From Comamonas thiooxydans (lineage in GTDB: Bacteria > Pseudomonadota > Gammaproteobacteria > Burkholderiales > Burkholderiaceae_C): 14,810 bases of DNA. The stretch lies in assembly GCF_000964545.1 (NCBI RefSeq), contig NZ_BBVD01000031.1, forward strand, positions 1 to 14,810, given 5' to 3'. Position 1 is the stretch's first letter; the number at the start of each line of letters is the position of its first letter. Below, one piece after another: positions 1-7,089 of this stretch. The position numbers and the translations under genes were made by a program. Below the pieces are notes generated by a model. The model saw nothing but the letters and a program-made list of their open reading frames with translations. It was not told the origin of the DNA and did no database searches.

Positions 1-11
1 TGCAGTGAGCC

Positions 12-50
12 TGGGCGATTTTTTAGCCAGCCGACCTCGTCGGTCGCCCA
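12..50. repeat. Nested inverted repeat upstream of first gene
   Basis: Positions 12-18 (TGGGCGA) are the exact reverse complement of 44-50 (TCGCCCA). Inside them, CCGAC (31-35) and GTCGG (39-43) close a three-base loop, so the whole unit could fold as a two-level hairpin. A run of six T lies inside the outer loop (19-24), not after the stem, so it is not a canonical intrinsic terminator on the plus strand. It may be the end structure of an upstream gene or a relic of a mobile element end. Confidence 0.4.
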
Positions 51-104
51 AAGTACAACCTAACCGTCAATCCATGACACAGCAGCTCTAGAGAGCGTAC
101 CGTC

Positions 105-416
105 ATGGCTTACGACTTGCACTTGGTTAGAACTAGCAATTGGTTGGATGCCGCCGACGCCCCAGTCACCAAGGAAGATGTTGATGCGTTGCTCTTATCT
201 GACGCCGAGCTAACCTGGTCAATGGACTACATCGAAATGAAGCTTGAGGGTGAAGCAAAGCGACCCCATTTAATCGAATGGAAGGGCGAGCCCTTTTTTG
301 GGTGTTACAAGGACCAGATCAGGTTCAACAACTCGGATCAAGATGCGCTCATTAAGCTGATTGGTATGGCCGACGCGCTTAATGGCGCACCATGCATAAA
401 AGCGCTCGGGAGATAG
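105..416 (+). pseudogene. Hypothetical protein, 3'-truncated by IS110 fragment
   Basis: The reading frame gives a small, acidic, soluble-looking protein of 103 residues with no signal peptide or membrane segment. The ATG at 105 has a weak GAGAG upstream. Residues 51-90 hold a block around LIEWKGEPFF and QIRFNNSDQDAL, followed by a helix ending in GMADALN. From memory, small hypothetical proteins of this look usually continue with a glycine/acid-rich tail. Here the frame instead runs into IS110 transposase DNA read backwards: from about base 384 the complementary strand encodes ERFYAWCA. The last roughly ten residues (GAPCIKALGR) are therefore not native, and the gene is best called 3'-truncated. 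Function unknown. The truncated domain may still be stable, but nothing shows expression. Confidence 0.55.
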
Positions 417-527
417 GGATTTAGCCAGTACCAGGTGGCCCCACTGATCTACCGAGTGCACTTGGTAGAACCGCTTGGAAAGATCAACGCCCACTCGCAC
501 GATGGGCCCATCGGTCAGCTCAGTCAT
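384..527 (-). pseudogene. IS110-family transposase, N-terminal fragment
   Basis: Starting at the ATG at 527, preceded by a good TGGAG ribosome site about seven bases upstream, the minus strand encodes MTELTDGPIVRVGVDLSKRF and continues to about ERFYAWCA. The GVDLSK...VHSVD pattern is the first part of the RuvC-like DEDD domain at the N-terminus of IS110-family transposases, carrying the first catalytic Asp. Only about 48 codons of an expected 300-400 remain. Past base 384 the frame enters the neighbouring hypothetical gene and continues only as nonsense to 270. The Tnp_20 (transposase IS116/IS110/IS902) domain with its serine site is absent, so the fragment cannot be active. Whether it belonged to the IS110 or the IS1111 subgroup cannot be told from this piece. 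Confidence 0.7.
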
Positions 528-782
528 GGCATTCTCCAGTCGAATCCGATGGGACTTTCGAGCATCCATGCTGATCCTTGGGTATCAGCGCAGAACTAGG
601 AAAATCCCTTCGTATTCGATAGCTCTACTTCAACGCATGCAAAAGTGGATACTCGGAATGCTTCAGACGCGAGTGGTAGCTTTGAGGTGTAGATCAGGCC
701 TCCCGGAAGCCTTGGTGCAATGACAGCATTTGGCAACTGCAGTCATTGGCATTTTGTACTTGAAAGGCTGATACCAGCCTGG
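528..782 (-). mobile_element. Probable 5' non-coding end of the IS110 relic
   Basis: This stretch precedes the truncated transposase on the minus strand and holds no convincing gene. It has two clean dyads: CAATGAC (718-724) with GTCATTG (742-748), and AGGCTG (765-770) with CAGCCT (775-780) around a four-base loop. IS110-group elements are known to carry a long non-coding left end that can encode a bridge RNA, and the length and hairpins here would fit such an end. The true element boundary is not visible because IS110 elements lack long terminal inverted repeats, so the limit at 782 is a guess. Confidence 0.35.
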
Positions 783-946
783 ACCGTCCGCTCGCGGCGA
801 CGCGCAGGACGGCTGCTCCTGGCCGAAAGGAGCCTGCCAGGGAGCGACCTCGGTAGCCAGGGATGATCATCTTCTCAGTGAATCCCTGATCGAAGCTGTC
901 GGCGCATTGATAGCGAGCATTTGGTACAGATGATCAATGTTGCCGG
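783..946. other. Non-coding, hairpin-rich stretch between IS relics
   Basis: No supported gene. Three dyads are visible. CCGTCC (784-789) pairs with GGACGG (807-812), with an inner CGCG/CGCG pairing. GCTCCT (815-820) pairs with AGGAGC (828-833). CAGGGAT (858-864) pairs with ATCCCTG (882-888). The density of short perfect dyads suggests the debris of mobile element ends or a dispersed palindromic repeat, but no family can be named from the sequence alone. Confidence 0.4.
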
Positions 947-1135
947 TACATCCATTTCAACCGAACCAGCAGAGCCGAGGTGCTCGACTGCCATGTCTTT
1001 GAATCGTTGCGGGAAGTGCGCTCAATGACCGTGGGCTGGCTGCATCGCTACAAGCACCAGCGCCCACATGAATCGCCAGGCCGGATTCCTCCGGCCGCGT
1101 ATCGTGTCAAACGTTTCCCCAGCCTCTGCTTTTAG
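947..1135 (+). pseudogene. IS3-family transposase OrfB, C-terminal fragment
   Basis: In the plus frame the stretch reads YIHFNRTSRAEVLDCHVFES and continues through LREVRSMT...WLHRYKHQRPHES to a TAG stop at 1133-1135. This matches the C-terminal end of the rve integrase domain of IS3-family OrfB, where a YIE-FNRT-R-EVLD block, with the last catalytic Glu nearby, is followed by a W---YN--RPH-SLG block. Everything upstream (OrfA, the DD(35)E core) is missing, no start codon is present, and the upstream bases 890-946 do not continue the homology. It is a dead relic. Its end lies about 30 bases from the stop codon of the glycosidase-like gene. Confidence 0.7.
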
Positions 1136-1167
1136 GCGGCGCAGGAAAACGAGGATGCTTCACTGAC

Positions 1168-2034
1168 CTACCGGGGCTCCGCCTTGATCGCCGCATTCAG
1201 GGTAGTCCACAGCTCCTTGGTGACGGGCACCATGTCCTGCCTGAAGTACCACCAGAAATGACCGCCCACGTAATTCGGGGTAGTGATCTTCATCGTGTAA
1301 TAGCGGGTCAGGTACTCGGCCTTCTTGGTTTTGCGTGAGGTACCCACTTCCCCAAACCCGATCTTGGAATTGGGGAACATCACGCGCAGCTTGTCGAACA
1401 CCTGCTGCCAGTTGGGCTTGAGTCCATTGCAGTCATCCTCATAGTAGGAAATCCAGACGTAATCCAGACCCTGCTTCATGTAGGCAGGGACATTGGTCTC
1501 GGCCCACTTGAACATTTCATTGGAGGCTTGAGACCAGCAGCCCTGGTTGTAGTAGAGCGTGATCGCGGCCGTTTTGTTCTGTGCCTTCACGATGTTGTAG
1601 GCGTTGGTCATCTTCGCCACCACATCGGCATTGGCCCCCAGCCACTCGCCGTTGACCTCGTTGGCTACTTCCCAAATATCCACTACATCCGACAACGCAT
1701 TGAGGTATTGATTAGTCCGCTGTATGTACGCATCCACGCTGTACTGCTTGACGTAGTACGAGTCCAATATCTCACCCATCACATAGGAAACTTTGGAGAT
1801 TTCCACTGCTGGCTTGCGGTAGTAGTCCGGGTTCACGAACTCATCGAAGACGATGCGCGTGGTTGGCCGGTAGGCCAGCGACGATAGGCTGCGCGTGATG
1901 TCGCCAAGCCTGCTCACATCGTCCACGGTGACGCCGTAGATCGGAGTCGGGACTATGCGGCCCGAGGGCACGCTGGTTTGAGCAGATACTACGGAGCACA
2001 GCGAGGCAATGCAGAATGGGATAAACGCTTTCAT
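1168..2034 (-). CDS. Secreted glycosidase-like (TIM-barrel) protein
   Basis: Predicted 288-residue precursor. The ATG at 2034 is preferred over an upstream in-frame TTG at 2082. It has a GGGGGT ribosome site about eight bases upstream and begins a typical signal peptide (MKAFIPFCIASLCSVVSA, likely cut before QTS). The mature part looks like a clan-A glycoside hydrolase barrel. WEVANEVNGEW places a candidate acid/base Glu at about residue 126 after an Asn-free strand end, and IGFGEVGTS places a candidate nucleophile Glu at about 229. YVWISYYEDD and GGHFWWYF are aromatic strand ends typical of sugar-binding clefts. The length is short for a GH5/GH39-type enzyme but enough for one barrel. Family and substrate cannot be assigned. 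It stands alone, and its stop is close to the IS3 relic, which suggests a mobile context. Confidence 0.6.
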   Translation of the reverse strand: MKAFIPFCIASLCSVVSAQTSVPSGRIVPTPIYGVTVDDVSRLGDITRSLSSLAYRPTTRIVFDEFVNPDYYRKPAVEISKVSYVMGEILDSYYVKQYSVDAYIQRTNQYLNALSDVVDIWEVANEVNGEWLGANADVVAKMTNAYNIVKAQNKTAAITLYYNQGCWSQASNEMFKWAETNVPAYMKQGLDYVWISYYEDDCNGLKPNWQQVFDKLRVMFPNSKIGFGEVGTSRKTKKAEYLTRYYTMKITTPNYVGGHFWWYFRQDMVPVTKELWTTLNAAIKAEPR

Positions 2035-2123
2035 GCGGTAACCCCCAATGAAGGGTTCAATGAATTTTTTCACTTGGATCAATATGAATCGAGGCGCGGC
2101 AAGGGTAGGGTGTGAGTGCTTCT

Positions 2124-2140
2124 AGCTGGTTGCACCAGCT
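2124..2140. repeat. Perfect 7-bp hairpin upstream of glycosidase-like gene
   Basis: AGCTGGT (2124-2130) and ACCAGCT (2134-2140) are exact reverse complements around TGC. It lies about 90-106 bases upstream of the preferred glycosidase start, so it could be an operator or an upstream transcript end. There is no T-run on either side. Confidence 0.4.
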
Positions 2141-2219
2141 CAGATCGACCCTCAGTTGACTCTCGATAATTAGCTAAACGGGCGACTTTAGTGCATGAAA
2201 TTTGGCTAACAGTGGCTAA

Positions 2220-2378
2220 ATGAAACGAAATGCGTTCCATGAGCCAGTGCACATATCGAGCTCACAGCTCTCGGCCCTTGTTGGCGCGCTCAATGCTTTG
2301 CGGCAGCTACCAGTCAAGGAGTTGATCGCCAGCGAAATCCTCACTGGCTTCAAGGGAGGGAGAGCAAATTGCACCTGA
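2220..2378 (+). CDS. Doubtful 52-residue ORF, possible gene fragment
   Basis: ATG at 2220 to TGA at 2376-2378. The translation runs MKRNAFHEPVHISSSQLSAL and ends near SEILTGFKGGRANCT. It has an amphipathic helical look (LSALVGALNALRQLPVKELI) and codon choice similar to the coding genes around it, which is why it is listed. No good ribosome site precedes it and the family is not recognised. It may be the N-terminal remnant of a longer gene whose remainder is lost, or a chance frame. Confidence is low. Confidence 0.2.
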   Translation: MKRNAFHEPVHISSSQLSALVGALNALRQLPVKELIASEILTGFKGGRANCT

Positions 2379-2440
2379 TGTTGGGGTAACGTGAGCGAGC
2401 CCTGAACACGAAGCGTTACGCGTGTTGCCTGCGGTATGAG

Positions 2441-2455
2441 TCATTTTCAAAATGA
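2441..2455. promoter_or_regulatory. 15-bp perfect palindrome, candidate operator
   Basis: TCATTTTCAAAATGA is a perfect palindrome around a single central C. It sits in non-coding DNA about 170 bases beyond the stop of the GGDEF/EAL gene and about 400 bases upstream of the glycosidase-like gene. The form suits a dimeric repressor, but no regulator can be named and a chance occurrence is possible. Confidence 0.25.
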
Positions 2456-2550
2456 GCGTATCGAGGAAAATGTCACCGTGCGGTTGCCAGTCGGATGAGA
2501 TGTAAGGTGCTTTATGTGGCCGCTTGTCCTTCGTTTTGCAGTCCGCTTTT

Positions 2551-2586
2551 GGCTGAACTCAGCCGTTCACGACCAGCAGACTGGTC
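2551..2586 (-). repeat. Tandem hairpins downstream of GGDEF/EAL gene
   Basis: GACCAG (2571-2576) pairs with CTGGTC (2581-2586), and GGCTG (2551-2555) pairs with CAGCC (2560-2564), each around four bases. They follow the stop codon of the GGDEF/EAL gene by 37-72 bases in the direction of transcription. Neither is followed by a T-run on the minus strand, so they may act as 3' stabilising structures or a weak terminator. Confidence 0.3.
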
Positions 2587-2622
2587 AACAGCAACCGGCA
2601 CAGGTGGTCAACTCAACCGGGA

Positions 2623-5322
2623 TCAGCACACATGCTTCGCGTTGCTTGCTGCAACATGAAGTTCAAAGTCTTGCAGTGCCATGGGCCGTGCAAAAAAATA
2701 CCCTTGAAAGGCAGGGCAGCCATAGTCGAGCAAGGCTAGATAGTGTTCACTGGTCTCCACGCCTTCTGCTATTACGTGCAATCCTAGACTTATTGCCAGC
2801 TTAATGATGGATTGAGCAATCAGCGCATCATTGGCATCTTGCAGTATTCCGCGTACAAAATCTTGGTCGATCTTTATTTCGAACAGTGGTAATCGTTTGA
2901 GATAGCTCAGCGAGGAGTAGCCAGTGCCAAAATCATCCAGGGAAAACTCAAGACCATAGGCTTGAAGCGCGCTCATGGTTGTCGCAGCTCCATCTACGCT
3001 TTGCAGCAAAAAGCTCTCTGTTATTTCTAGTTTTATGCGCTTGGGATCGGCCCCTGTGTTTTCCAGCAAAGCGATAGTTTGAGGGATGAAATTTTCATGT
3101 AGCAACTGTCGAGAGCTGACATTGATCGACAAGTTCAACGTCCGAAGTTGCGGGTCCAGACGCCAACGAGCCTGCTGATGCAATGCCTCTTCCATGATCC
3201 AGTTGCCGAGAGACAAAATCAGGCCGAATTCTTCTGCGACTGGAATGAACTCCGATGGGGCCACAAGGCCGTGGGTGGGATGATGCCAGCGTACGAGAAC
3301 TTCAGCCCCGATGACATGTCCATCTCTATCAACCTGCGCCTGATAAAGAAGTCTGAATTGTCTTTCTCGTAAACCGTTATGCAATTCAGTCTCTAATAGT
3401 GCTCGTCGATTCATGGCCTGTTGCATTTCCGGATTGAAAAAGCACAAGGTATTGCGCCCTTTATCTTTTGCACGATACATAGCCATGTCGGCTTGCTGAA
3501 GTACCTCATCTGGAGATACTTTGGGATCATCAAGTATCGAAGCACCGATGCTGGCAGAGAAATAATGATTCTGCTTGGCAAGAGAGTAAGGCTGGCGTAG
3601 CTGTGCAAGGATGGTCTCCCCAAGCTGACGAACATCGGCTGCAGCTTCAATTGCGTTGCCGGTGAGGTCTTCGAGAATTACAACGAACTCATCGCCACCA
3701 AGACGAGCCACGATGTCCTGCTCTCGCACACCATTGCGCAAACGCTCGGCTACGTGCTGCAGCAGTAAATCACCCACCGCATGTCCCCGTGTGTCGTTGA
3801 GTGTCTTGAAGTTGTCCAGGTCCACAAACATCACGGCTAATGAATGTCCTGACTCTGTGTTGTTGACGATAGCTTGCTGAAGTCGCTCCATTAGCAGACG
3901 TCGATTTGGAAGGCCAGTGAGCGCATCATAAAATGCCAGATACCGGGCCTCATTCTCTGCAGCCTTGCTTCTGGTTATATCAATATCGATGCAGAAAATC
4001 TCCGATGGCTGTCCTGGAACTTCAATTAACGTATGGCTTGAGAACACGTCAACTCGTGATCCATCTTTATGCTGTAATTGAAACTCCCCAGAAGGGATTG
4101 GTTGTCCGAATGAGAAAATCTGCTGCATGTTCTGGCGTACCACTTCATGCATAGAGGTGGGGATGATCAAATCCAGCATATTTCGTCCTAGAGCCTCTTG
4201 CTCTAAGTATCCATAAAGCCGTTCTGAAGCCTTGTTCCAGTAGGTTGTGGTTCCATCATCCCGATATCCTTGCACAGAGATTGATGGAACATGACGTAGC
4301 AGTGATCGGAAGCGTAGTTCTGATTCACGCAACGCCGTTTCTGATTGCTTTCGCTCGGTGATGTCGCGTGCGAGGAAGATCACAGTACTAAAACCATTGA
4401 CCAAAATGCCAAGAGGTTGAGTGCGTCCCTCAAAATGACGGCTTCCTCGGCTAGTCTGAATTTCATATTCGACACAGTGCATGTGACCAGATACCAGCGT
4501 GTCACGAATCAATGTCAGCAGGCGGTCTGCTTGTGGAGTGGGTATGACATCATGCATGCGTTTGCCAATTATCTGAGCAGACACAGTCATTGACGGAGTA
4601 TTTTCCGGCGTGATGACTTCGATATAACGCCCTTGCTCATCCAATATCAATAGCACATCAGGGATCGCGTGAGTAATTGCATTTAGGCGTGCCGCGGTTT
4701 CCTTAAGGGATCGCTGGGCCGAAAGGTGGATTTCTAGGTCACGAAGCAGCAGTCCAAAAAGGATCGTGGCCATGGTGAATGTAATGACATAGAGCGCAGC
4801 CAAGTGTTTATTGAAGTTTTGAGCAGTTTCTTGAGGCAGAAACTGCAGAACAACTACTGACGCCAAATGTATAAATAGTCCAAAGCCTGCCAAGTTAAGC
4901 GGTGTCACATTGAGCAGAGCTTCGTTGTGAACTCGGCGGTAGATGAGTCCCATTGCAGTGCACAAAACAATGACTGAGACACCGACTGGTACTCCAACGC
5001 CACCAATCCATACACGAGCGACAGAGGCCATGGTTGCCGCGACACCTGCCACAAAGGGGCCGCCGAAGAGTCCTGCCATGCCAAGTACTACCGAGCGAGC
5101 GTCGATAACTACGCCAGGCCCTAGCACCAGAGGGGTATGCATGCCGACAACGCAAATTCCTCCAAAAAGCAGCCCGGAGAAGGTCTTTTTTGCGATGGGT
5201 TGATGCAGGCGATCACCGAGGCCATATAAGTAACACATCGCCAGCAGTAGAGCGATGCTCTTAACGAGTTCAATAAACATAAGACTGTGGGTTGCGTTCT
5301 GAGCAAGTTGCCAAGACTGCAT
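2623..5322 (-). CDS. Membrane PAS-PAS-GGDEF-EAL c-di-GMP protein
   Basis: 899 residues. Residues about 15-195 hold six or so hydrophobic helices with the P-x-V-x-D-x-R core (GPGVVIDARSVVLGMAGLFG) of the LytS-type 5TMR membrane sensor. Two PAS domains follow (about 211-325 and 331-450), the first ending in the usual DITERK linker. The GGDEF domain (about 455-625) has an intact GGDEF at 542-546 and an RxxD inhibitory site at 533-536, so it should make c-di-GMP and be feedback-inhibited. The EAL domain (about 645-890) reads EVL at 674-676 and keeps the expected acidic, Asn and Lys residues: N734, E766, DDFGTG at 796-801, K817 and E853. Phosphodiesterase activity is therefore also plausible. The start is uncertain: the ATG at 5322 has only a weak GAG upstream, and the ATG at 5280 would still keep the first helix. 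The gene is divergent from the MocR regulator. Confidence 0.9.
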   Translation of the reverse strand: MQSWQLAQNATHSLMFIELVKSIALLLAMCYLYGLGDRLHQPIAKKTFSGLLFGGICVVGMHTPLVLGPGVVIDARSVVLGMAGLFGGPFVAGVAATMASVARVWIGGVGVPVGVSVIVLCTAMGLIYRRVHNEALLNVTPLNLAGFGLFIHLASVVVLQFLPQETAQNFNKHLAALYVITFTMATILFGLLLRDLEIHLSAQRSLKETAARLNAITHAIPDVLLILDEQGRYIEVITPENTPSMTVSAQIIGKRMHDVIPTPQADRLLTLIRDTLVSGHMHCVEYEIQTSRGSRHFEGRTQPLGILVNGFSTVIFLARDITERKQSETALRESELRFRSLLRHVPSISVQGYRDDGTTTYWNKASERLYGYLEQEALGRNMLDLIIPTSMHEVVRQNMQQIFSFGQPIPSGEFQLQHKDGSRVDVFSSHTLIEVPGQPSEIFCIDIDITRSKAAENEARYLAFYDALTGLPNRRLLMERLQQAIVNNTESGHSLAVMFVDLDNFKTLNDTRGHAVGDLLLQHVAERLRNGVREQDIVARLGGDEFVVILEDLTGNAIEAAADVRQLGETILAQLRQPYSLAKQNHYFSASIGASILDDPKVSPDEVLQQADMAMYRAKDKGRNTLCFFNPEMQQAMNRRALLETELHNGLRERQFRLLYQAQVDRDGHVIGAEVLVRWHHPTHGLVAPSEFIPVAEEFGLILSLGNWIMEEALHQQARWRLDPQLRTLNLSINVSSRQLLHENFIPQTIALLENTGADPKRIKLEITESFLLQSVDGAATTMSALQAYGLEFSLDDFGTGYSSLSYLKRLPLFEIKIDQDFVRGILQDANDALIAQSIIKLAISLGLHVIAEGVETSEHYLALLDYGCPAFQGYFFARPMALQDFELHVAASNAKHVC

Positions 5323-5645
5323 GCATACAGTCTTGATCTCGGACGGCTTGCTTGTGGCGCCGAGAGCTCAGCAGGAGCTGCTGGAGGGTGTAGTCCAGCG
5401 CTTCAAGGCATGTGAACAGTTGTTGTTGGGGAAGGCCGCTTTAAGGTCAGGCTCAGTGAACCTCTTGCACGGCAGAAGAGGGGTGGTAGGCGCACTTTTC
5501 TTACTTCGCGGGTTAGAAGAATGCCACTGGTGTAGGACCTGAGGAGTACACACAATTAGCTCAAATCCAAGAGCACAGTTGCGCGATATATTCGCCGGCT
5601 TTGCGTCAATGCAAGTGCGAATGCCCCACGACCTCAAGGTAGCCT
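5323..5645. other. Divergent intergenic region, GGDEF/EAL and MocR gene
   Basis: This 323-base stretch must hold both divergent promoters. CAGCAG (5369-5374) and CTGCTG (5378-5383) form a dyad overlapping another (AGCTC/GAGCT, 5366-5378). TTGCG occurs at 5579-5583 and again at 5601-5605, 22 bases (two helical turns) apart, just upstream of the MocR gene. That spacing would suit the direct repeats that MocR proteins often bind, but the repeat is short. On the minus strand, bases 5270-5437 are open in one frame and read like protein, with no start codon. No promoter hexamers were assigned. Confidence 0.4.
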
Positions 5646-7070
5646 ATGAAGCTCTATGAGAAGCTAGCAAAGGATATAGAGCAGCAGATTCACAAAGGTG
5701 TCTATCGCGAAGGAGATCGTCTCAAGTCCGTGCGAGAAACCAGCAAGCTGCGCCAAGTCAGCATCACCACGGTTTTGAGAGCCTATTTGCTGCTTGAGAG
5801 TCGTGGGCTCATCACGAGCCGTCCCCAGTCAGGTTTTTTCGTGAGCCTGCGCCACGGCTCGGGGACAACAATTCCCGAAGCTCTCGAGCGCCCCAAGCCA
5901 ATTGCAATCTCGGCTTCAGTTGATGTCAGCAGGCTTGTTCTGTCCACGTTGCGAACGATCTCTGAGGGCAATGCAGTTCCATTGGGCTCACCCTACCCAG
6001 ACCCGGGAGATTTTCCTTTTGACAAGCTCAGTCGCTACGCATTTGCGGCGGGAAAAGATGCGTCTCTGAGAGAGCTCAAGAATGCTCTGCCTCCCGGTCA
6101 CCCTCATCTGTTGAGGCAGATTGTTCGTCGACATTTGGAGCAAGGTCTGGTTGTTGACCCGACCGAGGCCATCATTACTGTTGGCGCAACTGAAGCAATC
6201 AACTTGTGCCTGCAAGCCGTGGCTAAGCCTGGTGACTTGATCGCGGTGGAGAGCCCAACCTTCTATGCAATGCTGCATGCGATTGAACGCATGGGCATGA
6301 AGGTAGTGGAAATTCCAACGGACCCGGTTCAAGGCATCAATGTCGACATACTGGGTCAGCTCGCTCGGGAGTTGCCCATCGCCGCATGTATGGTGATGCC
6401 CAATTTTCAGAATCCGCTTGGCTATCGAATGCCTGACGAGCGGAAGCAAGCGCTGGTTCGTCTGGCAACCGAGCTCGACATGCCCATTATCGAGAACGGC
6501 GTGTACAACGAGCTCTACTATGGAGACAAGCCGCCCAGTACGCTCAAGGCATTTGATACCGAGGGTCTGGTTCTGCACTGTTCTTCGTTTTCCAAGACTC
6601 TTACCTCGGTTTATCGAATTGGTTGGGCCTTACCTGGGCGCTATCGTGACCAGGTCGAGAAGCTGAAATTTCTTAATACGTTGACCACGGCATCCATCCC
6701 CCAGGTGGCTATAGCTAAGTACCTGGAGCGCGATGGCTATGATCACCGCCTCAGGCGCATTCGCAAGACATACGCCCAGCAAGCCAGCCTGATGCGCCAC
6801 GCAGTGAATCGCTTCTTTCCTGAAGGAACTCGAACTTCAAATCCGGAAGGCGGCTACGTACTCTGGGTGGAGCTGCCTCCGTCGATTGATAGCATGGACC
6901 TCTATCAGCGGGCTCTTGAGTGCAACATCACCCTCGGACCTGGCTATATGTTCTCGGTCACGAATAGCTATAAAAACTTCATACGACTCAATTACAGCAG
7001 TCCATGGTCGCGTGAAATTGAACAAGCGTTGATGACCATCAGCAAGATCGTCTCCAATTGCATGCGCTGA
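5646..7070 (+). CDS. MocR/YdcR-type regulator with aminotransferase domain
   Basis: 474 residues, usual length for the family. Residues 1-67 are a GntR winged helix-turn-helix (EGDRLKSVRE, then VSITTVLRAYLLLESRGLI and the wing RPQSGFFV). A linker leads to a fold-type I aminotransferase domain from about 110 to 470. Visible cofactor elements are FQNPLG (254-259, Asn256), Lys317 in SSFSKTL as the likely Schiff-base lysine, and RIGW. The segment usually read EDDxY is ENGVYNEL (283-290), so the Asp that normally holds the PLP ring nitrogen is Asn284. Such proteins usually sense PLP or a PLP adduct and control a nearby or divergent gene. The divergent GGDEF/EAL gene and the convergent moaA-side operon are candidate targets. 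The start at 5646 has an AAGG site six bases away. Confidence 0.85.
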   Translation: MKLYEKLAKDIEQQIHKGVYREGDRLKSVRETSKLRQVSITTVLRAYLLLESRGLITSRPQSGFFVSLRHGSGTTIPEALERPKPIAISASVDVSRLVLSTLRTISEGNAVPLGSPYPDPGDFPFDKLSRYAFAAGKDASLRELKNALPPGHPHLLRQIVRRHLEQGLVVDPTEAIITVGATEAINLCLQAVAKPGDLIAVESPTFYAMLHAIERMGMKVVEIPTDPVQGINVDILGQLARELPIAACMVMPNFQNPLGYRMPDERKQALVRLATELDMPIIENGVYNELYYGDKPPSTLKAFDTEGLVLHCSSFSKTLTSVYRIGWALPGRYRDQVEKLKFLNTLTTASIPQVAIAKYLERDGYDHRLRRIRKTYAQQASLMRHAVNRFFPEGTRTSNPEGGYVLWVELPPSIDSMDLYQRALECNITLGPGYMFSVTNSYKNFIRLNYSSPWSREIEQALMTISKIVSNCMR

Positions 7071-7089
7071 GAAGCTGCCTTGCCGCTCT

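Larger units (their letters stand above)
2083..2622. other. Long intergenic region with dyads and a doubtful ORF
   Basis: This 540-base gap separates two minus-strand genes. It must hold the promoter of the glycosidase-like gene and the 3' end of the GGDEF/EAL transcript. I see no RNA gene. Besides the dyads and the short plus-strand frame listed separately, AACACG (2405-2410) pairs with CGTGTT (2421-2426). No clear sigma-70 promoter was assigned. Confidence 0.4.

Noticed and set aside
674..676. Residues 674-676 (EVL instead of EAL) as a sign of a dead phosphodiesterase in the GGDEF/EAL protein
   Set aside because: These are protein residue numbers. The catalytic Glu is kept and EVL variants occur in active enzymes; the other metal-binding residues are present.
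2082..2082. TTG at 2082 as start of the glycosidase-like gene
   Set aside because: It would bury the signal peptide behind 16 charged and mixed residues; the ATG at 2034 has a ribosome site and a proper signal peptide start.
5270..5437. Minus-strand open stretch reading like a protein (LEALDYTLQQLLLSSRRHKQ)
   Set aside because: No start codon lies inside it after the preceding stop except a late ATG close to the GGDEF/EAL start, and it overlaps that gene in another frame. It may be a relic but cannot be called.
5988..6578. A 196-residue open frame on the minus strand
   Set aside because: It lies entirely within the MocR aminotransferase domain, whose motifs are clear, so it is an antisense shadow.
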